Assembly: GCF_005774685.2 (NCBI RefSeq)
Contig: NZ_VBRA02000004.1
Location: 1-64,000, forward strand
Direction: 5' to 3'
Origin: Texas Phoenix palm phytoplasma
GTDB taxonomy: Bacteria > Bacillota_I > Bacilli_A > Acholeplasmatales > Acholeplasmataceae
Length of the DNA: 64,000 bases
The notes below the pieces were generated by a model, which was given only the letters and a program-made list of their open reading frames with translations, made no database searches and had not been told where the DNA came from. A program made the position numbers and the translations under genes. Shown here one piece after another: positions 5,340-14,187 of this stretch (its first letter is position 1; each line of letters opens with the position of its first letter).

Positions 5340-7820
5340 ATGAAAATAGTTTACGATAGTTATCCTAATGGTAATGTATTTGAATTTGCAATGAGATTAG
5401 ATTATAAATCCGAGAGAATTGAAGAATTCCAAAATTTAGATGATGAAGAAATTTTTTTAATAACTAAAACAGTTAAATTTGGAGAAATATCTAATGTTAC
5501 TGAAGAATTCTTAAAAAAATATTCTTATTTAGTTGTAGGATTGGCTGTTTCAGGAAATAAAAATTATGGTATTAATTTTGGCAAAGCAGGAGAATTGATA
5601 GAAAAAAAATACAAAATTCCTTTGATACTAAAATTTGAAGGAAAGGGTTTTGATGAGGATTTACAATATATTAAAAAATGGTTAAAAGAGTATAAAAATA
5701 TGGATATAGAATCGAAAAAAAATAAAAATAATAAAATAAAACCTTGGATTTATTTAAATAATCAAATAATTAATGATAAAGGAGAAATAAAAGATTTAAA
5801 AAAAGATAAAGAAGCATTAAAATCTTTTTTTTTGGAGGAAGTTATTCCAAAATTAAAAAAATTTAATTCTTTAAAAGAAAAAATATCTTTCTTGATAAAA
5901 GAAGAATATTATGAAGAAGAATTTTTTAAGAAATATTCTTATGAAGAAATAAAAGAAATTTATAAAATAGCTTATGATGCAAAATTTCGTTTTCCTTCTT
6001 TTATTGGAGCTTTTAAGTTTTATAAAGATTATTCATTAAAAACTTCAAATAAGGAACAATATTTAGAAACTTATGAAGATAGATTATCTGTTAATGCTTT
6101 ATATCATGCTTCTGGAAATTTCGAATTAGCTAAAACTCTTATAAAGAATCTTATTAAACAAAATTTTACTCCTGCTACACCTATATTGTTAAATACAGGA
6201 TTAAAAAATAGGGGAGAATTTGTTTCTTGTTTTTTGTTAGAAGCTGGAGATTCTTTGAATGATATTTCTAGAATTTTAGAATTTTCTATGCAACTTTCTA
6301 AAATAGGAGGAGGAGTTTCTATTAATTTATCTAATTTAAGAGCTAAAGGTGAATCAATTAAAAAAATTAAAAATGTTTGCAAAGGAGTTATAGGAGTTGC
6401 TAAATTATTAGATTATGCATTTCGTTATGCAGATCAAATGGGTCAAAGATTAGGAGCTGGAGCTGCTTATTTAAATGTTTTTCACGCAGATATTGAAGAT
6501 TTTTTAAATTCTAAAAAACTTAATGCTGATGAAGATGTAAGATTAAAAACATTATCATTAGGTGTTGTAATCCCTAATAAAATGATAGAATTAGCGAAAA
6601 ATAATCAAAAAATGGCTCTTTTTTTTCCTCATAATGTTTTTCAAGAATATAAATTAAATTTTTCTGATATTAGTGTTGAAATGGATAAATGGTATGATGT
6701 TTTAATAAAAAATCCTAAAATAAAGAAAAAATTTATTAATCCAAGAAATTTATTAGAAATAATAGCCCAAATCCAAGGAGAGTCTGGATATCCTTATATA
6801 ATGTTTTGTGACAATGCTAATGAAAAAAATACTTCATTTCAAAAAATAAAATTTTCTAATTTGTGTACGGAAATTTTACAACCTTCTATAACTTCTCATT
6901 ACGGTGATTATGATAATAGAGAAAAAGATAAAATAGGTATGGATATATCCTGTAATCTTTCTTCCGGACATATGGAAAATATGATAAAAAATAATTCTAT
7001 AAAAGAAACTGTTTTTTCTGCTATGGAAATTATGAATTCTGTTTCTTTAAAAACTAAAATAAGTTATGTTCCTGCAGTTTTTAAAGCTAATAAATTAAAT
7101 AGAAGTGTTGGTTTTGGTATTATGGGACATCATGGTTTTATAGCCAAAGAGATGATAGATTTTGGAAGTCCCGAAGATATAGAATTGATAGATGTATTTT
7201 TTAATATTGTTAATTTTTATTCTCTTTTGCATTCTAATAATAAAGCTAAAGAAACTGGCGAAAAGTTTTTTAAATTTGAAGAATCTACTTATGCTAATGG
7301 AAAATATTTTGAAGATAAAAAAGCTATTTTTCCTAGTTCAGAGAAAATAAAAAAAATTTTTCAAGGAATTGAAATTCCAACAGATGAAGATTGGAATAAA
7401 TTGAAAAAAAATGTTATAAAATATGGGTTATATAATTCACATAGGTTAGCAATAGCTCCTAATGGTTCTATAGGGTATATTATGTCTGCAACTCCTTCGC
7501 TAACACCTATTAAACAATTAGTAGAAGAAAGAACTTATGGAAATTCAAAAACTTATTTTCCTGCTCCGCATTTAGAAGAATTTGCTTTTATGTATCAAAC
7601 CGCTTATAAAATGGATAAATATAAAATAATAGATGTTGTTAGTACTGCACAAAAACATATAGATCAAGGAATTTCTTTTGAACTTTGTATTACTTCAGAT
7701 ATAAATACTAGAGAGTTGCAAAGATATTATTTGTATGCAAATTACAAAAAAATTAAAACTCTTTATTATACAAGAACTCAAAAATTAAAAATATTTGAAT
7801 GTGAAAGTTGTGGAATTTAA
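5340..7820 (+). CDS. nrdE: NrdI-NrdE fusion: class Ib ribonucleotide reductase flavodoxin plus large subunit
   Basis: Residues 1 to about 120 are an NrdI-type flavodoxin: start MKIVYDSYPNGNV, loop AVSGNKNYG, then AGELIEKKYKIPLILKFEG. From about residue 135 the chain is NrdE, the catalytic subunit that reduces ribonucleoside diphosphates. It has the PATPILLNTG and RGEFVSCFLLEAGDS regions (first redox Cys), SKIGGGVSINLSNLRAKGES, active-site NLCTEIL (Asn, Cys, Glu) and MDISCNL, and a C-terminal tail ending CESCGI (shuttle cysteines). NrdI normally supplies oxidant to build the Mn(III)2-tyrosyl radical in NrdF, so the fusion joins cofactor assembly to catalysis. The two are usually separate genes. 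NrdF is not in the window. The ATG at 5340, with AAAAGGTGAT ahead, is preferred over an in-frame TTG at 5316. All motifs look intact. Confidence 0.93.
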   Translation: MKIVYDSYPNGNVFEFAMRLDYKSERIEEFQNLDDEEIFLITKTVKFGEISNVTEEFLKKYSYLVVGLAVSGNKNYGINFGKAGELIEKKYKIPLILKFEGKGFDEDLQYIKKWLKEYKNMDIESKKNKNNKIKPWIYLNNQIINDKGEIKDLKKDKEALKSFFLEEVIPKLKKFNSLKEKISFLIKEEYYEEEFFKKYSYEEIKEIYKIAYDAKFRFPSFIGAFKFYKDYSLKTSNKEQYLETYEDRLSVNALYHASGNFELAKTLIKNLIKQNFTPATPILLNTGLKNRGEFVSCFLLEAGDSLNDISRILEFSMQLSKIGGGVSINLSNLRAKGESIKKIKNVCKGVIGVAKLLDYAFRYADQMGQRLGAGAAYLNVFHADIEDFLNSKKLNADEDVRLKTLSLGVVIPNKMIELAKNNQKMALFFPHNVFQEYKLNFSDISVEMDKWYDVLIKNPKIKKKFINPRNLLEIIAQIQGESGYPYIMFCDNANEKNTSFQKIKFSNLCTEILQPSITSHYGDYDNREKDKIGMDISCNLSSGHMENMIKNNSIKETVFSAMEIMNSVSLKTKISYVPAVFKANKLNRSVGFGIMGHHGFIAKEMIDFGSPEDIELIDVFFNIVNFYSLLHSNNKAKETGEKFFKFEESTYANGKYFEDKKAIFPSSEKIKKIFQGIEIPTDEDWNKLKKNVIKYGLYNSHRLAIAPNGSIGYIMSATPSLTPIKQLVEERTYGNSKTYFPAPHLEEFAFMYQTAYKMDKYKIIDVVSTAQKHIDQGISFELCITSDINTRELQRYYLYANYKKIKTLYYTRTQKLKIFECESCGI

Positions 7821-8071
7821 TTTTAAAAAAAAATTATTTTTTCATTTTTTATTATTATGATAAATATTTAATTTTCTAAATCTCAAGAAATAATAAAAAT
7901 AATATTTTTTGATTTTCTATTTTTATTATTTTTTGTTTAAAATTTTTTTAATTAAATCTAAATTTTAAAATAATATAAATATAAAAAATATTTTTTTACT
8001 TAATAAATAATTTAATTATACTTTTATATGAAATTTTATTGTTGGAAAATAAAACTTAAAAGGTAAATAAA

Positions 8072-9445
8072 ATGAAAGAAAAAGAGTTGTCTAATCAAAA
8101 TCAAGTTATTTGGAATAATATTTTAAATGATTTATCTCTTATTTATAGTGATGAGGTTTTTCAAGAAAATTTCGCTTATATGAAAAAACCTTACAAAATA
8201 GAAAATGGAATTTTTTTTCTTTTGGTTGAGAATGATTTTATAAAAAGAAAAATTTCTAATTTTTATATAGATAAAATAGAAGAAATTTCAAAAAAATATT
8301 CTGAAGAAAAAATTTTTTTTGAGTTTATTTCTAAAAAAGAAATAAAAAATGATTTAGTACAGGAAAATAATGATTTTTTAGAAAATAAAAAAATTAATTT
8401 TAATAGTTTTCATCAAGGTAATTTAGATCCAGAATATACTTTTGAGAATTTTGTTTCTGGAGAAAGTAATAATTTTGCTTTTCAAATGGCTAAAAAAGTT
8501 GCTGAATCAAATAAATTTTTTGTAAACCCATTATATATTTTTGGTTCTGTTGGGTTAGGAAAAACTCATCTTATGCAGGCTATTGGAAATTATTTTTTAA
8601 AAAAAAATCCTAAAAAGAAAGTTTTGTATATAAAAGCTGATTCCTTTATTGAAGATTTTACTCATCAATTAAAAAAAGAGAAAATGGAAGATTTTAATAA
8701 TAAATATAGAAATATAGATGTTTTATTAATAGATGATATTCAAATGATGTCAGAAGCAAAAAGAACTCAAATGGAATTTTTTAAACTTTTTGATTATCTT
8801 AATCTTAATAAAAAACAAATAGTTATAACAAGTGATAAACCTATTTCTGAATTAAATGATATTATGGAAAGGTTAACAAATAGATTTAAAGCAGGATTAG
8901 TAGTAGATGTTAAAAAACCAGATTCCAAGCATCGTTTAAATATTTTAAGAAAAAAATTTTTTGAAATACAAGGAAATAGTTTAATAAAAAAAGAAATTTT
9001 AGAATTTATTTCTTCTAATTTTTATGATAATATTAGAGAAATGGAAGGTGCTTTATTGAGGTTAATGAATTATACAAATTTTCATAATATGGAAATTAAT
9101 TTAAAAAATACTATTAATTCTCTTGAACCTCTATTAAAAACTAAAAAAAAGCCTCTTAAGGAGGAATTGGATTTTGAAAAAATAAAAAGTGTTTTGAGTG
9201 AAGTTTATAATATTGAAATTCGAGATTTCGTCAGTAAAAAAAGATATTCTAATTTAACTTTGCCTAGATGTGTTGCTATTTATTTTATGAAAAATATTCA
9301 GAATATTTCTTATAAAAATATTAGTTTTCTTTTTAAGAGAAAATATTCTACAATTGTTAAATCTTTTAAAAAAATAGAAAAACAAATTGCTGTTGATAAA
9401 CAACTAAGAAATATATTGCAATTAGTTTCTGACAAAATAAATTAA
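8072..9445 (+). CDS. dnaA: Chromosomal replication initiator DnaA
   Basis: DnaA binds origin DnaA boxes and melts DNA. The 457-residue length is normal. Domain I is about 1-80, then a variable linker, then AAA+ domain III with Walker A GSVGLGKTH (about 158) and Walker B LLIDDIQMM. Domain IV at the C-terminus has RCVAIYFMKN and YSTIVKSFKKIEKQ, the DnaA box-binding helix-turn-helix. The ATG has AAAAGG 9 bases upstream. dnaN follows after 41 bases, the usual dnaA-dnaN order. No TTATCCACA box was found in the flanking intergenic sequences, so the origin is not marked by canonical boxes here. Confidence 0.97.
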   Translation: MKEKELSNQNQVIWNNILNDLSLIYSDEVFQENFAYMKKPYKIENGIFFLLVENDFIKRKISNFYIDKIEEISKKYSEEKIFFEFISKKEIKNDLVQENNDFLENKKINFNSFHQGNLDPEYTFENFVSGESNNFAFQMAKKVAESNKFFVNPLYIFGSVGLGKTHLMQAIGNYFLKKNPKKKVLYIKADSFIEDFTHQLKKEKMEDFNNKYRNIDVLLIDDIQMMSEAKRTQMEFFKLFDYLNLNKKQIVITSDKPISELNDIMERLTNRFKAGLVVDVKKPDSKHRLNILRKKFFEIQGNSLIKKEILEFISSNFYDNIREMEGALLRLMNYTNFHNMEINLKNTINSLEPLLKTKKKPLKEELDFEKIKSVLSEVYNIEIRDFVSKKRYSNLTLPRCVAIYFMKNIQNISYKNISFLFKRKYSTIVKSFKKIEKQIAVDKQLRNILQLVSDKIN

Positions 9446-9486
9446 TTTAAAAAAATTTTTAAGGAAAAAATAAAGAAATAATAAAT

Positions 9487-10626
9487 ATGAATTTTGAAAT
9501 TAAAAAAGAAGTTTTTTTACATTATCTTAACCAGATGCAAAAAATACTTCCACAAAAAACTCTTTTTCCACCAAATTTATATATTAAAATTACAATGAAA
9601 GAAGATTATTTCTTTTTGGAAGTTAATAATGCTAATGTTTCTGTTAGAAAAAAAGTTAAAGATGATAGTTTAAAAGTTATTCAACAAGGTTCTATAACAG
9701 TTTTAGGAAAACATTTTACAGATATTATTAAAAAAATTGATCATGATTTTTTAAAAATGGCTACTATGGAGAAAAGATTTTTAATTATTCAAACTGAGAC
9801 TTCTGAATATAAATTAAAAACTATGAATCCTGATTTATTTCCATTTTTAAGTGATTTTTCTTTTGATTTTGAAAATTGTTTTGAAATTGAAAGTGAATGT
9901 TTAATTAAATTGATTAAAGAAACTATTGTTGCTGCTTCTAAAGAAAAAACAAAAGTTATTTTAACTGGTTTAAATTTAATTTATAAAAAACCTTTTTTAA
10001 CTGCTATTGCAACTGATTATTTTAGAGTTAGTCAAAAAAAAATTCCACTAAATATTGATTATTCTGATTTTAATGTAGTTGTTCCAGTGAAAAGTTTGGA
10101 AGAATTAAATAAGTTATTGGAACAACAAGAAGAAAAAGTTTTAAAAATTTCTATAAATGAACAAAAATTTTGTTTAAATACTGATTCTTTATCTTTTCAA
10201 ACTATTCTTTTAGAAGGTGAATATCCTAAAATTCCTAAAATTAAAGAAGATAAATTTTGTCATTTTTTTACGTTAAATAGAGTTAATTTAATTAAAATTT
10301 TAGAAAGATTGTCTTTATTTCTTCCTAAAGAAGGAGATATTTCTGAAAATATAGTTGAATTTAAAATTAACGAAAAAAGCAAAGTAGAAATTTCTTCTTG
10401 TAGTGAAATTATAGGAAAAGCTATTGAAGAGATTGAAATTTTAGAAGAATTTTTGCAGAATAATTATAAAACTGCTTTTAATCTAAAGTCTTTAGAAGAA
10501 ATTTTAAAAGTTTTTCCTACAAAGTATATTGATTTTCGGTTTGAAATTCCAACAAAACCTTTTATAATTTCTAATTCGGAAAATCCTAGTCTTTTGTATT
10601 TGATTTTCCCTTTTTTTAATAAATAA
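9487..10626 (+). CDS. dnaN: DNA polymerase III beta subunit (sliding clamp)
   Basis: A 379-residue clamp protein of normal length. It begins MNFEIKKEVFLHYLNQMQKILP, with characteristic segments such as ILTGLNLIYKKPFLTAIATDYFRVS and FQTILLEGEYPKIP. It encircles DNA as a dimer and tethers the polymerase. It follows dnaA directly and is probably cotranscribed. The C-terminus (NPSLLYLIFPFFNK) differs from the common M-P-(V/M)-R ending. Confidence 0.95.
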   Translation: MNFEIKKEVFLHYLNQMQKILPQKTLFPPNLYIKITMKEDYFFLEVNNANVSVRKKVKDDSLKVIQQGSITVLGKHFTDIIKKIDHDFLKMATMEKRFLIIQTETSEYKLKTMNPDLFPFLSDFSFDFENCFEIESECLIKLIKETIVAASKEKTKVILTGLNLIYKKPFLTAIATDYFRVSQKKIPLNIDYSDFNVVVPVKSLEELNKLLEQQEEKVLKISINEQKFCLNTDSLSFQTILLEGEYPKIPKIKEDKFCHFFTLNRVNLIKILERLSLFLPKEGDISENIVEFKINEKSKVEISSCSEIIGKAIEEIEILEEFLQNNYKTAFNLKSLEEILKVFPTKYIDFRFEIPTKPFIISNSENPSLLYLIFPFFNK

Positions 10627-10702
10627 AATAATTATAAAAATTTTTTATTATTTTCTAATTAATAAAAATTAATAAAAATTAAACAAAGGTATATTGAGTA
10701 AA

Positions 10703-11527
10703 ATGAATATTGTAAAAAATAAAAATGATTCTTTATTTTCTTTATTAAGTTTTTCTGGAAAAATTTTTTTTTGTTTTGTTTTATTTATAACTATTTTTAC
10801 ATTTGTAATTGATATACAATCTTCTTATTATGTGAAAAAATTAAATTTTTTACAAATTATTAGATCTTTAATGTTTTTTTTTACAAAACAAACTATTTTT
10901 TTTATTTTAATTGTTTTATTACTTTTTTTGTTTAATATTAAAAATAAAAAATTATATTATTATATCTTTTTTATGTCTATTGTAGATGCGTTAATAATTG
11001 GTGTTGTTTATAATACTATTCTTTCTGCTCTTTGGACTACTAAAAGTGATATTTATAAATTTTCAATATTTTTTCAAAAAAATAATTTTGATTTTAGTCA
11101 AAATTTTTTATATCAAATTTATGAATCACATGTTATTAGTATATTTCAACATTTATTAGTTCCTTTTTTTTATTTTTTGTTTTTTTTGTTTTTTGTTCCT
11201 TTAGAATTTAAAATTAATAAAAAAATTTTTTATACTTTTTTTCATTGTTTAGGTTATTTATTTTTTTGGTTTTTGTGTCTTTTTATTGTAGAAGGATGTC
11301 ATAATATTTCTTCTAGCGATGATTGTTGGTTACCTTATTTTACTATTCAATGTCCAATTCATGGAGAGTTATTTGGAAAACAAATATTTGGTTTTAGTCA
11401 TGAATTAGCAGTTTTGATTAGGATTTTTTTCTTAACTATTTTATTTACCTTTATTTTTGCTATGGTTTTTTCTTTAAAAAATAATTTAAATAAAAAATTT
11501 TTATTTAGAAAAAAAAATGTAATTTAA
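10703..11527 (+). CDS. Multi-span membrane protein, Pr6Pr-like
   Basis: About seven hydrophobic segments run through the 274 residues. The pattern with IDIQSSYYV, FFFTKQT, then HLLVPFFYFLFFLFF and a late G-Y-L-F-F-W segment resembles the Pr6Pr (FAR-17a/AIG1-like) membrane family common in Mollicutes. That assignment is by pattern memory and is moderate. A Cys/His-rich loop (CHNISSSDDCW, CPIHGE) near residues 195-225 is notable and could bind metal. The ATG at 10703 is preferred because AAAGGT (10685-10690) is only 3 bases from an in-frame TTG at 10694. It lies between dnaN and trpS on the same strand. Confidence 0.6.
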   Translation: MNIVKNKNDSLFSLLSFSGKIFFCFVLFITIFTFVIDIQSSYYVKKLNFLQIIRSLMFFFTKQTIFFILIVLLLFLFNIKNKKLYYYIFFMSIVDALIIGVVYNTILSALWTTKSDIYKFSIFFQKNNFDFSQNFLYQIYESHVISIFQHLLVPFFYFLFFLFFVPLEFKINKKIFYTFFHCLGYLFFWFLCLFIVEGCHNISSSDDCWLPYFTIQCPIHGELFGKQIFGFSHELAVLIRIFFLTILFTFIFAMVFSLKNNLNKKFLFRKKNVI

Positions 11528-11648
11528 ATATTTTTAAAAATTTTTCAAATATTAATATTTAAATTTATTTTTCAATAAAAAATCGTTCCTAACATAAAAA
11601 TAAATAAATAAATAAATTAAATGGAATTGAAATTGAGAATATAATTTT

Positions 11649-12680
11649 ATGTCAATGTTTATTAAAAAAAAAAAGAGATTAGTTACTGGAATTAAACCTA
11701 CGGGTGATTTAACATTAGGAAATTATTTAGGAATAATTAAACCTTTGCTGTTTTTTCAAAAAAAATTTTGTCATGAATATGAAATTTATTTTTTTATTGC
11801 TGATTTGCATGCTTTGACTACTGTTCAAGATGCTAATTTATTAAAAAAAAATATTTATAATATAATTTTTATTTGTTTAGCTTCTGGTTTAGATTTGGAA
11901 AAAATTAATTTATTTGTTCAATCTGATGTTCCTCAACATTCTTATTTGCATTATATTATGGAAAGTGTATCTTATTATGGCGAAATGAATCGTATGATTC
12001 AATTTAAAAAAAATAAAAATATTGAAAATAAAAATTTAAGAATTTCTTTATTTACTTATCCTATTTTAATGGCTTCTGATATTTTAATTTATGAACCTGA
12101 TATTGTACCTGTAGGAGAAGATCAAAAACAACACTTAGAACTTACTCGTACTTTGGCTAGACGTTTTAATTCTTTGTATGGAAAAATATTTAAAGTTCCT
12201 AATTTTTTTAAGTCAGGAGAAATTATAAAATCTTTAAAAAATCCAATTAATAAGATGAGTAAAAGTTCACAAAACAATAATTTTGATGATAAAGGATGTA
12301 TTTTTATTTTAGATGAATTGGAAATAATTAGGGAAAAAATTCTTAAATCAGTAACTGATTCTGATAATAAAATAAAATATAATGTTTCACAAAAACCTGG
12401 TATTTCTAATCTTTTGAATATTTATTCTTCTTTTAAAGGTTGTAGTATATCTCAGTCTGAAGATTTTTTTAAAAATTATTCTTATATGCAGTTTAAAAAA
12501 ATAGTTTCTGATTTAGTTGTGGAAAAAATCGGAATTATTCAGAAAAAATTTTATTTTTTAAGAAATCAACCTTTTTCTTTTGAAAATATTTTAAAAAAAA
12601 ATACTATTAAAATGCAAACAATGGCTGATAAAAAGATCAAATTGTTAAAAGAAAAATTAGGAATAGGAATTTTAAAATAA
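11649..12680 (+). CDS. trpS: Tryptophanyl-tRNA synthetase
   Basis: Class I synthetase that charges tRNA-Trp. GIKPTGDLTLGNYLG carries the HIGH-like motif (TLGN) and KMSKS is present as NKMSKSSQNN. FIADLHALTT and GEDQKQHLELTR are typical of TrpRS. The 343-residue length fits. The ATG at 11649 lacks a strong ribosome-binding sequence, and an in-frame ATG two codons later is an alternative. Trp is encoded by UGG here, in keeping with UGA being a stop. Confidence 0.95.
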   Translation: MSMFIKKKKRLVTGIKPTGDLTLGNYLGIIKPLLFFQKKFCHEYEIYFFIADLHALTTVQDANLLKKNIYNIIFICLASGLDLEKINLFVQSDVPQHSYLHYIMESVSYYGEMNRMIQFKKNKNIENKNLRISLFTYPILMASDILIYEPDIVPVGEDQKQHLELTRTLARRFNSLYGKIFKVPNFFKSGEIIKSLKNPINKMSKSSQNNNFDDKGCIFILDELEIIREKILKSVTDSDNKIKYNVSQKPGISNLLNIYSSFKGCSISQSEDFFKNYSYMQFKKIVSDLVVEKIGIIQKKFYFLRNQPFSFENILKKNTIKMQTMADKKIKLLKEKLGIGILK

Positions 12681-12712
12681 AATTTTTAAAATTTTATTTA
12701 TTTTTTAAAATA

Positions 12713-12741
12713 TTGACATTAATTTTTTTATTTGATAGAAT
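12713..12741 (+). promoter_or_regulatory. Promoter of the rpsF-ssb-rpsR operon
   Basis: Consensus TTGACA (12713-12718) and TAGAAT (12736-12741) are separated by exactly 17 bp. Transcription would start near 12748, leaving a 5' leader of about 200 nt. Confidence 0.75.
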
Positions 12742-12879
12742 TACGCTAGATATGAAAAAAAATAAGTGATTTTGAAAGAAATTTTTTTAAAAATTATTGA
12801 ATTTATTTTTTTATAAAATTATTGAAAATTAAATTATAAATGAAATAAAAATAAGTATAAATTAATGTTTTTTAAAAAC

Positions 12880-12927
12880 TCCTTATCTTATTTATATTAA
12901 TAAATTAAGATCAAAAGACCATAAGGA
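12880..12927 (+). promoter_or_regulatory. Structured leader of rpsF that covers the ribosome-binding site
   Basis: TCCTTAT (12880-12886) pairs with ATAAGGA (12921-12927). Inside, CTTATTTA pairs with TAAA-T-TAAG. An 11-base unpaired stretch ATCAAAAGACC lies only on the 3' side. This outer stem, inner hairpin and 3' internal loop resemble the known S6:S18-binding leader RNA of rpsF operons. The conserved CCG of that motif is not clearly present. The right arm is part of the purine-rich sequence before rpsF, so folding could hide it from ribosomes. Confidence 0.45.
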
Positions 12928-12946
12928 AAGGTTATTAATAATTTAG

Positions 12947-13252
12947 ATGAAAAAATATGAGATAATGTATATTTTAAATCCTACATTAGACGATAAAAGT
13001 ATAAAAAATATTACTAATAATATTAATAATATTTTTAAAGAAGGAAAAATTTTAGATTTTAAAGGTCCAGAATTAAAGACTTTAGCTTATTCTATCAAAA
13101 AATTTTCTCAAGGATTTTATGTTAATTTTTTTGTTTATGCTAATAATGAAATGATTAAAGAATTTCATCGTATATCTAATATCCAAGAAGATATAATTCG
13201 TTTTGTTGTTGTTAAAATTAGTGAAGAAAAGGAAGAAAATATTAATGATTAA
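12947..13252 (+). CDS. rpsF: 30S ribosomal protein S6
   Basis: Residues KYEIMYILNPTLDD at the start, GPELKTLAYSIKKFSQGFYV in the middle and EDIIRFVVVKI at the end are S6 signatures. The 101-residue length is normal. It binds 16S rRNA together with S18, which is encoded two genes downstream. The 3' end overlaps the ssb start by eight bases. The operon order rpsF-ssb-rpsR is conserved in Firmicutes and Mollicutes. Confidence 0.95.
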   Translation: MKKYEIMYILNPTLDDKSIKNITNNINNIFKEGKILDFKGPELKTLAYSIKKFSQGFYVNFFVYANNEMIKEFHRISNIQEDIIRFVVVKISEEKEENIND

Positions 13253-13712
13253 TTTTGTTTGTTTAACTGGTAGAATCACAAAAGATCCTGAATTGGTTCT
13301 TGTTAATGGGAATATTCCTTTAGTAAATTTTACTTTAGCTGTTAATAGAAATTTTAAAAATTCTTCAGGAATATATGAAACTGATTTTATTCGTTGTGTT
13401 GCTTGGCGTCAACAAGCTGAAACTTTATGTAAATATATCACAAAAGGTTCTTTAATAGGTATCGAAGGCAATATTAGAGTTAGTAATTATGATAATATTG
13501 AAAATAATCAAAAACAATTTGTTACGAAAATTAATTGTAATTCAATCCATTTTTTAGAGTTTAAAAAAGATAATTTTAAAATGAATGGTAAAAATGAAGA
13601 TCATTTAATGAAACATAATTTAAATAATGATGAGTTGGAAATTAATGAAAAAGAAAAAGACCAAAATTATGAAGAAATCAAAATAGAAGAAGATGATGGA
13701 TTAGCTTTTTAA
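13245..13712 (+). CDS. ssb: Single-stranded DNA-binding protein
   Basis: The OB-fold spans about residues 1-105 (MINFVCLTGRITKDPEL, FTLAVNR, TDFIRCVAWRQQAETLCKY, GSLIGIEGNIRV). An acidic, Asn-rich linker follows. The tail EEDDGLAF matches the conserved acidic tip (DDDLPF type) that recruits partner proteins. The ATG at 13245, inside the end of rpsF with AGGAAG upstream, gives 155 residues. An upstream in-frame TTG (13203) would put the start inside S6 and is unlikely. It protects single-stranded DNA in replication and repair. Confidence 0.95.
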   Translation: MINFVCLTGRITKDPELVLVNGNIPLVNFTLAVNRNFKNSSGIYETDFIRCVAWRQQAETLCKYITKGSLIGIEGNIRVSNYDNIENNQKQFVTKINCNSIHFLEFKKDNFKMNGKNEDHLMKHNLNNDELEINEKEKDQNYEEIKIEEDDGLAF

Positions 13713-13757
13713 TTTTTCAAAATAAAAAATTTTAAATAAATCAGGTGTTAAAATAAA

Positions 13758-13988
13758 ATGCAAAAACCAAAAAAATATTTAAAAAGACGTCGTAAAGTTT
13801 GTTTTTTTACTCAAAATAAGTTTACTTATATTGATTTTAAAAATGTGGAATTATTGAGTAAATTTATTACTAGTAAAGGAAAAATTTTACCTAGTAGAAC
13901 TACTGGAACTTCGGCCAAATGGCAAAGAAGATTAGCTAAAGCTATTAAATTAGCTCGTATTATGGCTTTGATACCTTTTGTGGCATAG
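13758..13988 (+). CDS. rpsR: 30S ribosomal protein S18
   Basis: 76 residues with [24 protein letters not shown] and the C-terminal [18 protein letters not shown], the S18 signature. AGGTG lies before the ATG. It ends the rpsF operon, which closes with a hairpin and T run (13998-14030). Confidence 0.96.
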   Translation: MQKPKKYLKRRRKVCFFTQNKFTYIDFKNVELLSKFITSKGKILPSRTTGTSAKWQRRLAKAIKLARIMALIPFVA

Positions 13989-13997
13989 TTAAAATTA

Positions 13998-14030
13998 AAT
14001 AAACAAGCAAATAGCTCGTTTATTTTTTTT
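13998..14030 (+). terminator. Terminator of rpsF-ssb-rpsR
   Basis: AATAAAC-A-AGC (13998-14008) pairs with GCT-C-GTTTATT (14014-14024), ten pairs with one mismatch, loop AAATA, followed by six T. It lies ten bases after rpsR. Confidence 0.7.
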
Positions 14031-14187
14031 ATATACTTATTATTTTTTTTTATGTTCTAAAAAGAAAAATAAATAATAAAATATAAAAAAATAATATTTA
14101 ATATTTATGATAAAATGTTTTTTTATAAATTTAATATAATTTAAATAGAAAATGTAAAATTTATAAAAAAAAAGAAAAGAGATTTTT

